Positions 16,976 to 25,405 of a stretch of 54,935 nucleotides of DNA are shown here, one piece after another. Source of the stretch: an uncultured Eubacteriales bacterium (GTDB lineage: Bacteria; Bacillota; Clostridia; Christensenellales; Aristaeellaceae); the NCBI GenBank assembly GCA_902764915.1, contig CACWXY010000020.1, positions 1 to 54,935 on the forward strand, given 5' to 3'. How positions within the stretch are numbered: the stretch's first letter is position 1; each line of letters starts with the position of its first letter. The notes under the pieces were generated by a model. That model worked only from the letters and a program-made list of their open reading frames with translations. It was not told the DNA's origin and made no database searches. The translations under genes were made by a program, and so were the position numbers.

Positions 16976-18613
16976 TCAATTGTACTCAACCGTTTCCTGA
17001 TACGCCTTATATGTCGAAGTGCACAGTTTTTCCCTGCGGACTTCCTTTCCTGCCTGACTGTATACCTTGTAGGTTTCCACCACATACCCCTTGCGTGCCT
17101 TCACCGTGGTTTTTCGCGTGCCATGGGGCAGGCTTTCGTTGAGCACTTCTTTCACCCCACTGGGGGCTGGAATGGTCTGTACAACGGTACTTTCCAGATC
17201 AATCGAAATCCCATCGCCTAAAAGATGCCCATAGATATCTACGGTAATCTTTCGGTTGCGGTAGGAAGCCACAATATAGATAGGCCAATCCGTCTGATTG
17301 CGGAACTGAAAATCCAGTCCTGGCCAGTTGACCGTTGCATCCATGCCCTTTGCGACATAACTGGAGGGCCAGGCATGCGGAGATCGTGTAACAATTTCCA
17401 GATCCGCTCGAGCCACTGCATTAAACAGCGTTGAACTCGTCTGACACACGCCACCGCCAACCTCCGGTACATTCTGTCCGCCCGAGATAGCTGTGGCTTC
17501 CTTATACCCCTTCTCAACAGTGCGCTGTCCCGTCGTGCGGTTAAAGGAGAAAGTTTCTCCGCTCCCCACCATAGTACCGTTGATTGCCTCCGCAGAAAGC
17601 TGTATATTCGTATTCCGGTTCGCATTGGAAGTTGTTGTCGTTGTATAGGATGAGATCTTCCCAAAGGAATTCATAAGCTCTGCCTTTGTTACCGGCGCCA
17701 GAATCTCCTCTACGTCCACCTCTATCATACCCGGATTTTCCCCGCGTCGGATGGCTTCCAAAACGTCTGTATACAGTCTTTCCCTGTCAATCTGTCTGCC
17801 GCTCTGATCCTCCGTAAAAGAAAAAACCAGAGAATTCATGTCAAAGGATGCAACCTGCGACGAAACCGGTGCCTGATAGGTAACATCGGCAATCTGATCT
17901 GTAATCTCACGGATTGTTTCCGGGGCATAAGAAAGCGTTGTCTCCAATGTCATGCCCGTATCCGCAAGATTCTGAATGGCATTCCAACGCTCCATCATGG
18001 GGGTCATACCTGTCTGCGAAACAATCGTATTTTCCCGGCCAAGACTATAGGCTCTCTGCAATACTTCTTCCACATTGCGCTCCAGCGGCACCATTGTGTC
18101 GTCGACCATGTAATTCCTGTCGCCGACGCGCACCATAACGGAGAAGCCACCGCCTCCGGCTGCTTCCGTCGCAGCAAGCGCTTCCCGCGCTTCCTGCATG
18201 CTCATGCCACCAAGAGAAATGCCATCCACGACAATGCCGTCATAAAATGCGGTGCTCATCACCGCATCCCTTTGCGCCCGATACGAAGACAGCGTCTCCT
18301 CGTTCATCGCAATCATGCCTTCCCCCGTAAATGCCAGGTTAGGCAGGGTCTGATACCGGACACCCAGTAACTGCGGTGCAAGAAAAAGGGCTAGCGATAC
18401 AAGCAGAATCAGGCATATAAGGGCAACTATTCCCCAGAGCACCGGATGCTTCTTCTTCTGTGAGACCATTGCCTCCTGTCGACGTGGGGTACGTCCGTCC
18501 CGATAGGCGCGTCGTGCTTCTTCTTCCAGCAGCGCCTCCGTCTTTCCCAGTGCCTGGCGTCGCATTCTGGGAGCATACGGACTCTCATTCCTTTTGTTGG
18601 ACTGTGTCTGCAT
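16976..18613 (-). CDS. VanW-family protein with G5 domain
   Basis: A 545-residue membrane-anchored envelope protein. A basic cytoplasmic N-terminus is followed by one membrane segment (about 58-79). The outer part has a region resembling the peptidoglycan-binding segment common in this family (about 120-310), a VanW domain (about 320-455, including FSFNRTTGQRT and EVGGGVCQTSSTLFNA) and a C-terminal G5-like domain (about 475-545, ending STYKAYQETVEY). The family is common in Clostridia; VanW of vancomycin clusters has no settled activity, so the role is cell-wall related by domain content only. It overlaps rex by about 30 bases. ATG at 18613 (TGGAG 9 bases upstream) is preferred; ATG at 18628 is the alternative. 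Confidence 0.88.
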   Translation of the reverse strand: MQTQSNKRNESPYAPRMRRQALGKTEALLEEEARRAYRDGRTPRRQEAMVSQKKKHPVLWGIVALICLILLVSLALFLAPQLLGVRYQTLPNLAFTGEGMIAMNEETLSSYRAQRDAVMSTAFYDGIVVDGISLGGMSMQEAREALAATEAAGGGGFSVMVRVGDRNYMVDDTMVPLERNVEEVLQRAYSLGRENTIVSQTGMTPMMERWNAIQNLADTGMTLETTLSYAPETIREITDQIADVTYQAPVSSQVASFDMNSLVFSFTEDQSGRQIDRERLYTDVLEAIRRGENPGMIEVDVEEILAPVTKAELMNSFGKISSYTTTTTSNANRNTNIQLSAEAINGTMVGSGETFSFNRTTGQRTVEKGYKEATAISGGQNVPEVGGGVCQTSSTLFNAVARADLEIVTRSPHAWPSSYVAKGMDATVNWPGLDFQFRNQTDWPIYIVASYRNRKITVDIYGHLLGDGISIDLESTVVQTIPAPSGVKEVLNESLPHGTRKTTVKARKGYVVETYKVYSQAGKEVRREKLCTSTYKAYQETVEYN

Positions 18614-19301
18614 ATGATTCTGCTCCATGCACCAAATCATCCTGTATACCATGCTCCTCATCATCGCTCGCATCATCCCGATGGGCCAGTTTATAGGACA
18701 GTACCTGCAAGGAATCAGAGAGGTGCACATTTACAATGGTTATTATCTTTTCATCATGTGTCAGATCGATCGGGGCAAAATTCCATACCGCACGAACACC
18801 ACATGCAATCAGCCTTTCCAGAGTACTCTGCGCATCTTCACCCGGCAGCGCAATCACAGCAATATCCACCATATGCCCATGCAGATATGCTTCCAGTTCT
18901 TCCATGGACAGGATCGGAATATCCCCGATCCGCTGTCCGATGCGTTCCGGGCTTATGTCAAACATGGCCACCGTTTCAAATCCTTCCCGGGAAAAACTGC
19001 GATACCGCGCTACAGCCGTGCCAATATTTCCCGCACCAAGAATAATCATTCGATGCTTTTCATTCAGGTTCAAAATGTTTCCAATGCAGTCCTTCAGTTC
19101 CTTCACATCATATCCATAACCCTGGCGACCAAAACCGCCGAACGAATTGATATCCTGCCGGACCAAAGACGGCGTCTGATGCATTCTTCGACCCAATTCC
19201 TGGCTGGAGATCTGCTGAATACCGTTTGCTTCCAGTTCTCTCAGATGGCGATAATAGCCCGGCAGGCGACGAATCACCGCTTCCGAAATTTGTTCATTCA
19301 T
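18585..19301 (-). CDS. rex: Redox-sensing transcriptional repressor Rex
   Basis: A 238-residue Rex protein, which represses fermentation and anaerobic genes and releases DNA when NADH is high. It has the N-terminal winged helix (about 1-80, with QDINSFGGFGRQGYGY) and a Rossmann domain with GAGNIGTAVA (GxGxxG at 89-94), followed by domain-swap helix sequence at the end. The start at 19301 follows GGAGGG and gives the usual short N-terminus MNEQISEAVIRRLPGYYR. The C-terminal 25 residues are a polar extension that overlaps the vanW-like gene start. No obvious Rex operator is seen in its own promoter region. Confidence 0.96.
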   Translation of the reverse strand: MNEQISEAVIRRLPGYYRHLRELEANGIQQISSQELGRRMHQTPSLVRQDINSFGGFGRQGYGYDVKELKDCIGNILNLNEKHRMIILGAGNIGTAVARYRSFSREGFETVAMFDISPERIGQRIGDIPILSMEELEAYLHGHMVDIAVIALPGEDAQSTLERLIACGVRAVWNFAPIDLTHDEKIITIVNVHLSDSLQVLSYKLAHRDDASDDEEHGIQDDLVHGAESYADTVQQKE

Positions 19302-19333
19302 GTTTCTGTTCCCTCCGCCACAGCTTCTAAACA

Positions 19334-19357
19334 AAGCCGCAGCCCAAAATGCTGCGG
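19334..19357 (-). terminator. Hairpin with short T-run in the rex leader
   Basis: On the minus strand GCCGCAGC and GCTGCGGC pair around 7 bases and are followed by TTTGTTT. It could be the terminator of the trhP transcript, but the likely rex promoter lies upstream of it, so it would also be transcribed in the rex leader and end only 33 bases before the rex start. That makes it a possible attenuator. Confidence 0.6.
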
Positions 19358-19382
19358 CCTATAATTGCAATATTTCATGGAA

Positions 19383-19411
19383 ATTATACGATAAGTATTT
19401 CATTCCCGCAA
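19383..19411 (-). promoter_or_regulatory. Probable rex promoter
   Basis: On the minus strand TTGCGG, 17 bases, TATAAT, between the trhP stop codon and the hairpin at 19334-19357. Confidence 0.55.
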
Positions 19412-19447
19412 TCATGCTCCCAAAGGTTTTCATTCTGGGAGAAGTGC

Positions 19448-20692
19448 CTACGCGCGATGGTTTCTGACAGGTCCGCGGAGCATGTCCCAGGCATGTGCGT
19501 CCACGGGCAGCTGCAGAGATACCACCTCTCCGCCTACACCGAATGTATCAAGGATTTCTCCGGTCTTTTCTCTTCGCATGGAAGGCGCTTCCAGTGGTAT
19601 TATACCGCCCGGCGTCATCAGTTCCAGTTTGTCGCCTTTGCAAAACCGATTCTTTAACAGAAAAGGCGTCCAGTCTCCTGCTTGTGTATCCGAAAGGCAT
19701 CTCGCAATATATTCACGGCTCTGATGAAAGCCTTCTGCTCCGCCCGGCTCCTTCGGTTTACCCAAAAGAAATCCTGTGTCGCTTACCCTGTGTGACGCGC
19801 ATGCCAGCGCTTCCAGAAACTGCGGAACCGCAGCCCGGTACGCTTCCGGATCTTTGCTCATGAGATCCAGTGCCTGACGATAGGCCAGTGTCACTGTCGC
19901 CGTATAGTATTCTGTCTTCATCCGTCCTTCAATTTTCAGGCTGGAAATACCAGCGCTCCACAGCGCATCCAGATATGGCATGAGGTTCAGGTCATGGGCG
20001 GAAAAAACATACGTTCCCTGATTGTCCTCGAATACAGGCATGTATTCCCCAGGCCGCTTTTCCTCCACCACGTGATATTTCCAGCGGCAGGACTGTGCAC
20101 AGGCCCCTTGATTTCCGCTGCGTCCGGTCATTACCGCGGAAAGCAGGCATCGCCCCGACCACGCTACACAGGCAGCACCATGCACAAAGGTTTCCAGTTC
20201 CATTCCCGGATCAATCCGCTCCCGCATGACACGCATCTGCTCCAGAGACATTTCCCGCGCCAGTATCACCCGACGGCAGCCGAGCTTCCCATACATCTGG
20301 ACTGCACGGCTGTTGACCGTACTGGCTTGTGTCGACACATGAATATCCAGTTCCGGAACTTCTTCCCGAAGAGCACAGATTGCCCCCAGATCTGAGACAA
20401 TCACTGCGTCCACGCCGCATTTCGCAGCAAACCGCGCTGTATTAACCAATCCATCCATCTGTTCATCAAAGGGGAAAATGTTCAATGTCAGGTACATTCT
20501 GGCCCCTTTTTCATGGCAGAGACGCACTGCCTCCGGTAGCGTTTCCTCTGTAAAATTGCCTGCGAATGCTCGCAGGCCATAGCGCGTCATGCCGCCATAG
20601 ACCGCATCAGCTCCAAAATGCAGTGCTGTCTTCAGCTGATCCATGGAGCCTGCTGGCGCCAGGAGTTCCGGAAGCGGATATTCCACCATCAT
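19448..20692 (-). CDS. trhP: U32-family tRNA/RNA hydroxylation protein (TrhP-like)
   Basis: A 414-residue peptidase U32 family protein. It starts ELLAPAGSMDQLKTALHFGADAV in substance (TIM-barrel strand 1) and has the four-cysteine set of the family near residues 170-206 (HGAACVAWSGRC and GACAQSCRWKY), which in relatives binds an Fe-S cluster. TrhP/YrrO and RlhA of this family are needed for prephenate-dependent hydroxylation of tRNA U34 (ho5U) or 23S rRNA; 'peptidase' is a historical name. It overlaps mltG by ATGA. In Bacillus subtilis the same neighbourhood (yrrL-yrrO) holds mltG and trhP, which supports the tRNA assignment over rRNA. Confidence 0.88.
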   Translation of the reverse strand: MMVEYPLPELLAPAGSMDQLKTALHFGADAVYGGMTRYGLRAFAGNFTEETLPEAVRLCHEKGARMYLTLNIFPFDEQMDGLVNTARFAAKCGVDAVIVSDLGAICALREEVPELDIHVSTQASTVNSRAVQMYGKLGCRRVILAREMSLEQMRVMRERIDPGMELETFVHGAACVAWSGRCLLSAVMTGRSGNQGACAQSCRWKYHVVEEKRPGEYMPVFEDNQGTYVFSAHDLNLMPYLDALWSAGISSLKIEGRMKTEYYTATVTLAYRQALDLMSKDPEAYRAAVPQFLEALACASHRVSDTGFLLGKPKEPGGAEGFHQSREYIARCLSDTQAGDWTPFLLKNRFCKGDKLELMTPGGIIPLEAPSMRREKTGEILDTFGVGGEVVSLQLPVDAHAWDMLRGPVRNHRA

Positions 20693-21870
20693 GTGAGACC
20701 TCGCTTTTCATCAAATGCCTGCCATAGCGGTGCATAGGTTTCCACTGCACGTTCATGTTCTTCCAGTGTCCGTGAAAAATAAAGCTCACCGCTGTCTGGA
20801 TCCTTGGCACAGAAATACAGTACCTTTTCTGCTACATATACCGGATCCGGATTCAGAGCTGCCTGAATTGCTTCCGGTGAAGGCGCACAGATCGGTCCCA
20901 ACGGAAGCCCCGGGACCTGGTATGTATTATACGGGCTGTCCAGTGCAATATCTTCCGCACGTAGGCTCATACGGCGCACGCCGGTCGCATAATGCACCGT
21001 AACATCGCTTTCCAGTTTCATACCAAGAGAAAGACGATTGTGAAATACAGCGGATACTTTTGCAAAGTCTTCATTCTTGGCTTCCTTTTCGATCATGCTG
21101 GCCAGTGTCAGTATTTCATCCATGCTGAATCCCATATCGGCTGCCTGGTCCTGATCGGAAGCGGGAAATGCACGTTCCGTCTGAGAGAGCAGTTTACGGA
21201 TGATCTCCTCGTCTGTAGCCGTCCTGTAGACCTCGTATGTATTCGCTGCCAGATATCCTTCCAGCACATACTTGCGCTTGCTGGCCCGTCCGCTTTCCAT
21301 AAGGTCTGCAATATAGTAGTAATCCGAGAATGCACTTCCATCCTGACACAGAGACAGGAAATGTTCTCTTGACGAAATGACGCCGTCCTGCATCAGCCTG
21401 TCTGCAAACTCTTCCAGGGTCCATCCCGGAATCATGGTAATCGAGCGCACCAGTGTATGCCCATCCCCGCGTGTCAGCTGATCCGCAATCTCGGAGAGTG
21501 TCATATCAGAAGTCAGCGTATATGTTCCCGTCTGTATTTTCTGCCCAAGTCCTGAAAAATCGCAGTAATATTTAAAGACGCTCCTGGAGCGAATCAAACC
21601 TGCTTCCTCCAGGAGAGCAGACACACGGGTAAGACTCTGTCCGCTTTCCACGGTAAACAGAACTGTTTTTCCATCACCCGGTGGTGCCAGATATGCTTCG
21701 CTCACCTTTTCATAGGTAAAACGAAGAAGCCCCAATACCACAAGGAAAGAGGCAAATGCAATAAGAACAGGGCGCAGAACATGCCAGAGGCCTGCATACC
21801 AGTACACTCCCAGTTCCCGCTCTTCGTACATGCTTCGATAGGTATAATTACGCCTTGGTCTGTGCTTCAT
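20689..21870 (-). CDS. mltG: Endolytic murein transglycosylase MltG
   Basis: A 393-residue YceG-like protein that cuts nascent glycan strands and sets their length. A basic N-terminus of about 28 residues precedes one membrane segment (about 31-50). A LysM-like subdomain follows (about 70-135, VESGQSLTRVSALLEEAGLI within it), then the catalytic domain with LASMIEKEAK near 255-264, whose glutamate is the likely catalytic residue, and the conserved DSPYNTYQVPGLPLGPI near 310. RBS GAGGA precedes ATG 21870. It sits between ylbF and trhP in a tight minus-strand run and ends overlapping trhP by ATGA. Confidence 0.95.
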   Translation of the reverse strand: MKHRPRRNYTYRSMYEERELGVYWYAGLWHVLRPVLIAFASFLVVLGLLRFTYEKVSEAYLAPPGDGKTVLFTVESGQSLTRVSALLEEAGLIRSRSVFKYYCDFSGLGQKIQTGTYTLTSDMTLSEIADQLTRGDGHTLVRSITMIPGWTLEEFADRLMQDGVISSREHFLSLCQDGSAFSDYYYIADLMESGRASKRKYVLEGYLAANTYEVYRTATDEEIIRKLLSQTERAFPASDQDQAADMGFSMDEILTLASMIEKEAKNEDFAKVSAVFHNRLSLGMKLESDVTVHYATGVRRMSLRAEDIALDSPYNTYQVPGLPLGPICAPSPEAIQAALNPDPVYVAEKVLYFCAKDPDSGELYFSRTLEEHERAVETYAPLWQAFDEKRGLT

Positions 21871-21878
21871 AGCATTCC

Positions 21879-22226
21879 TCAGCTCAGACCCGGGATCTGA
21901 AGATCAAGGTCTGCCGCCTCCGTCAGAATTTTGAACAGGTCTGCCATAGTCTGCTGCAGCCGCAGTTCTGAGAGCAGGAACTGCGAAACCTCGGGTTTGG
22001 AATAGAGCAGTGCCGTGATTCCTGAAAAGCGCTGCATATCCTCATTGTCCGGGCTTTTTCCAGACAGCGCTGCCATCTGAATGTTCACCTGAAGCTTTCT
22101 ATACTCCTGAATCAGCGCTGCCTGCGTTTCATCTCCCATAACCGTTTCGCGCAGCTGATGATAGGTCTGCCATTCCTCACTGTTTTTCAGTTCTCTTGCC
22201 AGCTGATGCGCCAATGAATAATCCAT
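21879..22226 (-). CDS. ylbF: YlbF-family protein
   Basis: A 115-residue all-helical protein of the YlbF/YmcA family. MDYSLAHQLARELKNSEEW and MQRFSGITALLYSKPEVSQFLLSE (read as two blocks) match the two-helix core; the tail is short. In Bacillus subtilis YlbF, YmcA and YaaT form an Fe-S-bearing complex that steers RNase Y mRNA processing. Here it follows rnj, another mRNA-decay gene, at a 56-base gap, which fits an RNA-metabolism role. No cysteine is seen in this copy, so Fe-S binding by this subunit is unlikely. It ends 8 bases before mltG. Confidence 0.85.
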   Translation of the reverse strand: MDYSLAHQLARELKNSEEWQTYHQLRETVMGDETQAALIQEYRKLQVNIQMAALSGKSPDNEDMQRFSGITALLYSKPEVSQFLLSELRLQQTMADLFKILTEAADLDLQIPGLS

Positions 22227-22248
22227 ATAAATCGCCCCTATTGTAAAG

Positions 22249-22278
22249 GCAGGGAGAAGGCCAGTGCCTCCCCCCTGC
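22249..22278 (-). terminator. Hairpin after rnj
   Basis: On the minus strand GCAGGGGGGAGGC and GCCTTCTCCCTGC pair with a 4-base loop, followed by CTTTAC. The T-run is weak, so partial read-through into ylbF-mltG-trhP is likely. Confidence 0.6.
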
Positions 22279-22282
22279 TCTG

Positions 22283-23959
22283 TTATACATCCAGAATAAT
22301 CGGAAGAATCATAGGATTCCTCTTGATCTTTTCAAAGATAAACCGATGAAGTTCATCCTTGATCGTGTTTTTCAGGTCCGGCCAGTACTCGCCGCTCAGA
22401 TCAGAATTGACCAGTATTTGACGAACCAGTGAACGCATTTCATCTATAATATCCTCATTTTCACGGACATAGATGAAACCGCGGCTGATAATATCAGGCC
22501 CGCTGAGCAGACGTGCCTCGTCTCGGTTAATCGCCATCACCACAATAATCAGTCCGTCCTCGGACAGATGTTTGCGATCCCGCAGTACGACATTCCCTAC
22601 ATCGCCAACGCCCAGACCATCTACCATAATGGAACCTGTAGGCACCTGTTCCCCAAGCGACAGCGTTTCCTCGGTCATTTCAATGACCTGGCCCATTTCA
22701 GGAATGACAATATTCCGGCGGTCCATGCCCATACGTTCAGCCAGTTCGGCATGCTGCCAGAGCATACGATACTCGCCATGAATCGGTACAAAGTATTTGG
22801 GACGTGTCAGCGCATGCATCAGCTTCAGTTCTTCCTGACACGCATGCCCGGACACGTGAACTTCCGCCATGGCAGAATACACGACCTGAGCTCCGCAGCG
22901 ATACAGCTGATTAATCACGCGGCTGATAAACTTTTCATTGCCCGGGATCGGCGTTGCAGAAATCACCACCAGATCACTCTGTCTGATCTGCAGCTTCCGA
23001 TGTTCTGCAAATGCCATACGTGTCAGGCCAGCCATGGGTTCGCCCTGACTCCCGGTTGTCAGTACAAGCAGTTCTTCATCCAGATAGTCATCAATTGTAT
23101 CCACATCCACCAGATAACCTTCCGGGATGCGCAGTTCGCCGATCTCCATGGCTACTCTGCTCACATTGATCATGCTGCGTCCAATAAAACATACATGTCG
23201 TCCATACTTCAGTGCGTTATCGATTACCATCTGCATGCGATGAATATTGCTGGCAAACATGGCAACGATGACACGTCCCTTGGCTTCACGGAAAACATTA
23301 TCAAATGTCTCCCCGACCTTGGATTCGGTAATGGTAAAGCCAGGCCGCTCCACATTTGTCGACTCACATAGCAGTCCCATTACACCGGCTTCCCCGAACA
23401 TAGCCAGCGACTGCAGATCCATCACTTCCCCTTCTACCGGGGTGTAGTCCACCTTAAAGTCGCCGCTGTGAATCACTGTCCCCGCCGGACATGTGATTGC
23501 CAGCGCACATGCACCTGCTATGGAATGGCTCACATGAATGAACTGAACAGTAAACTTACCCAGCTGTACCACGTCTCTTGGCTGAACCACGTGCATCTGT
23601 GCACCTGACAGTCTGTGTTCCTTCAGTTTCAGATCTACCAGCGCCAATGTCAGTCTCGTACCAAACAACGGAGCCGGCACCTGACGGAGAATATAGGGAA
23701 TGGCACCGATATGGTCCTCATGTCCGTGGGTCAGAAGATAGCCACGAACATTTCTCTTCTTTCCGACCAGATAGGATACGTCAGGAATGACCAGATCCAC
23801 CCCTAGCATGTCCTCCTTTGGAAAGATGCTTCCGCAGTCAACAACAATAATGTCGTCTTCATACTCAAAGACGTACATGTTTTTGCCAATCTCGTCCACA
23901 CCGCCTAACGATATGATGCGGAGCTTGCTTGGCTGGGATACCGAAGTATCGTTCTTCAC
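22283..23959 (-). CDS. rnj: Ribonuclease J
   Basis: A 558-residue metallo-beta-lactamase/beta-CASP nuclease with 5'-3' exo- and endoribonuclease activity in mRNA decay and rRNA maturation. Motif 2 LTHGHEDHIGAIPY is at 77-90, the following metal ligands (IHSGDFKVDYTP) and beta-CASP motifs (FASNIHRMQ, SGHACQEEL, PIHGEYR) are in order, and a C-terminal domain of about 100 residues ends the protein. The start is GTG at 23959, preceded by AAAGGAGG at 6 bases; the longer frame to 24007 has no site. The mRNA has a leader of about 190 bases. Length and motifs are normal for RNase J1/J2; only one copy is in this window. Confidence 0.96.
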   Translation of the reverse strand: MKNDTSVSQPSKLRIISLGGVDEIGKNMYVFEYEDDIIVVDCGSIFPKEDMLGVDLVIPDVSYLVGKKRNVRGYLLTHGHEDHIGAIPYILRQVPAPLFGTRLTLALVDLKLKEHRLSGAQMHVVQPRDVVQLGKFTVQFIHVSHSIAGACALAITCPAGTVIHSGDFKVDYTPVEGEVMDLQSLAMFGEAGVMGLLCESTNVERPGFTITESKVGETFDNVFREAKGRVIVAMFASNIHRMQMVIDNALKYGRHVCFIGRSMINVSRVAMEIGELRIPEGYLVDVDTIDDYLDEELLVLTTGSQGEPMAGLTRMAFAEHRKLQIRQSDLVVISATPIPGNEKFISRVINQLYRCGAQVVYSAMAEVHVSGHACQEELKLMHALTRPKYFVPIHGEYRMLWQHAELAERMGMDRRNIVIPEMGQVIEMTEETLSLGEQVPTGSIMVDGLGVGDVGNVVLRDRKHLSEDGLIIVVMAINRDEARLLSGPDIISRGFIYVRENEDIIDEMRSLVRQILVNSDLSGEYWPDLKNTIKDELHRFIFEKIKRNPMILPIILDV

Positions 23960-24184
23960 GAATAACCTCCTTTCTTTCAGTCTTTCATAAGAACAATCTA
24001 TCTTCACGATTCAAAGCACTGAATCGCAATTCTCGCTCAGATGACAGCATGCCCTCTCTTGTTCCAGGCCAAAGGGCAACTCTTACAAAGACAGCAGGGA
24101 ATATCAATTGTTGTAAGCCGACAAGAGCATCGACAGCACAATCATTCTCAACTTATTATAGCATGCTCATTTCCTGACTTGCAA
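23960..24184 (-). promoter_or_regulatory. rnj promoter and long leader
   Basis: On the minus strand TTGCAA (24179-24184), 18 bases, TATAAT (24155-24160). The leader of about 190 bases to the GTG start contains small hairpins, for example GATTC/GAATC near 24008-24026, but no known riboswitch pattern that I can recognise. Confidence 0.6.
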
Positions 24185-24244
24185 TACAAAAAACCGAACG
24201 TTTTTTCAAAAAATATTGCTAGTTTCTCAGAAAAATGAACACAT

Positions 24245-24374
24245 AAAAAACCGCACTGCTCAGACCGGGCAACCTCACAGCACATACACCAAACGCTTAT
24301 TGCTGCTGCCTTCCGACCCTGACAAGGTTCACGCCAATGCATCGCATGAGACCCAGACTTCATCGCAGATACGG
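24245..24374 (-). ncRNA. ffs: Small signal recognition particle RNA (4.5S type)
   Basis: On the minus strand the conserved tip is present: GTGAACCTTGTCAGG, then GTCGGAAGGCAGCAGCA (the GGAA tetraloop and the Ffh-binding asymmetric loop), then GTTGCCCGG. The ends pair as an interrupted helix (5' CCG..CTG, 3' CAG..CGG), giving about 124 bases from 24374 to 24251, followed by a six-T run (24250-24245). A promoter TTGTGC, 17 bases, TATAAT lies at 24382-24410. The size indicates the short form lacking the Alu domain found in Bacillus scRNA. Confidence 0.93.
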
Positions 24375-24381
24375 CTTTCAG

Positions 24382-24410
24382 ATTATATCCCGTTTACAGA
24401 AAATGCACAA
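24382..24410 (-). promoter_or_regulatory. Promoter of the SRP RNA
   Basis: TTGTGC, 17 bases, TATAAT on the minus strand, 7 bases before the deduced 5' end of the RNA. Confidence 0.7.
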
Positions 24411-24462
24411 TGGCATATTTGTCCGAAGAAGCGCTTATTTTCTCCATTGCTTCACGGCTCGA

Positions 24463-25290
24463 TTAGCCATTGGCTGAAAGACCACACTCATAGGCAATCG
24501 TTATTACCATGCCGCTCTGTGCATCCATGGCAACAAAATAGGTACCGTCGCCTTCCATCCACGCATGATCTTCTTCGCCATATCCGGCTCCCAGCCAGAC
24601 AATAACCACCGGTTCTCCATCCAGATAGGCACCATACAGGTTTCCTTCCATCGGGTCTTCGATATCATCCGCCTGATGCTGTGAAAGCACAAACATCGAC
24701 TCCACGGCCTCAATGGCAATCTCCTCAAAGTCTTCCTCAGACAGATCGGTCAGAGAGAGCACTTCCTCCGTGCGCTGCACAAAGGCCTCCGGATGCATCG
24801 CCAGCGCATCGTCCCCCAGGATTCTGTCGGAATAATCCGGCCCCATCGGTGCCTGATATTTTTCAGCGATTTCCTGGGCCAGATCAAAGAATTCCTCTGC
24901 GTCATAAGTCTGGGACACCTGCTCCATCATGGCACGCATCTGATCGCAGCCCCATGCTTCCGCCTCAAACATGCCTTCCGTAGATGCCCCGTCATGGCTC
25001 CAGGACACATCCTTCATCTCATTGCCATCAAAGAAAACCTCATAATTGCCCAGAACATAGTTCAGAGTACTGATTCCTTCCGCACGGACAAGCGCGGTCC
25101 CGTCCTCATTCTCCACAAATGTCCAGTGGAAATAAGTATGCATGCCGCCAGTCAGTCCATATTTTTCAAGGAGTGCCGCATAAGCCTCATGTTCGCACAA
25201 TGCCCTACGGGAAAACGCGACCTCACCATGTGCTGTCACTGCCATACACACCATGCAGAGCAGCAGAATCATTACGGCCAGTCGTTTCAT
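24463..25290 (-). CDS. Exported protein of unknown function
   Basis: A 275-residue protein with a signal peptide (about 1-23: hydrophobic VMILLLCMVCMAV then TAHGEV). ATG 25290 is chosen over GTG 25299 because AAAGGA is then 11 bases away. The mature part is strongly acidic and begins with a repeat-like helical segment (EHEAYAALLEKYGLT), has a beta stretch (YEVFFDGNEMKDVSWSHDG) and ends with a block containing YFVAMDAQSGMVITI, a pattern seen at the end of PepSY/YpeB-like modules (value-Asp-xx-Ser/Thr-Gly-x-Val). I do not recognise the family with confidence. Own promoter at 25330-25358. No export anchor is visible, so it is probably released or wall-retained. Confidence 0.75.
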   Translation of the reverse strand: MKRLAVMILLLCMVCMAVTAHGEVAFSRRALCEHEAYAALLEKYGLTGGMHTYFHWTFVENEDGTALVRAEGISTLNYVLGNYEVFFDGNEMKDVSWSHDGASTEGMFEAEAWGCDQMRAMMEQVSQTYDAEEFFDLAQEIAEKYQAPMGPDYSDRILGDDALAMHPEAFVQRTEEVLSLTDLSEEDFEEIAIEAVESMFVLSQHQADDIEDPMEGNLYGAYLDGEPVVIVWLGAGYGEEDHAWMEGDGTYFVAMDAQSGMVITIAYECGLSANG

Positions 25291-25329
25291 AAATCCCACC
25301 GTCCTTTCTTTATCATCCGATGTAAAGAA

Positions 25330-25358
25330 AGTATACCCTATAAGAAATGATCAGGCAA
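25330..25358 (-). promoter_or_regulatory. Promoter of the exported protein gene
   Basis: On the minus strand TTGCCT, 17 bases, TATACT, 40 bases before the start codon. Confidence 0.6.
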
Positions 25359-25379
25359 AAGTGTGAGCAGATCGTTACA

Positions 25380-25401
25380 CAAAAAGGAGCCCGAAGGCTC
25401 C
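25380..25401 (-). terminator. Terminator after metK
   Basis: On the minus strand GGAGCC-TTCG-GGCTCC followed by TTTTTG, a classic tetraloop terminator, directly behind the metK stop codon. Confidence 0.93.
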
Positions 25402-25405
25402 TGCT

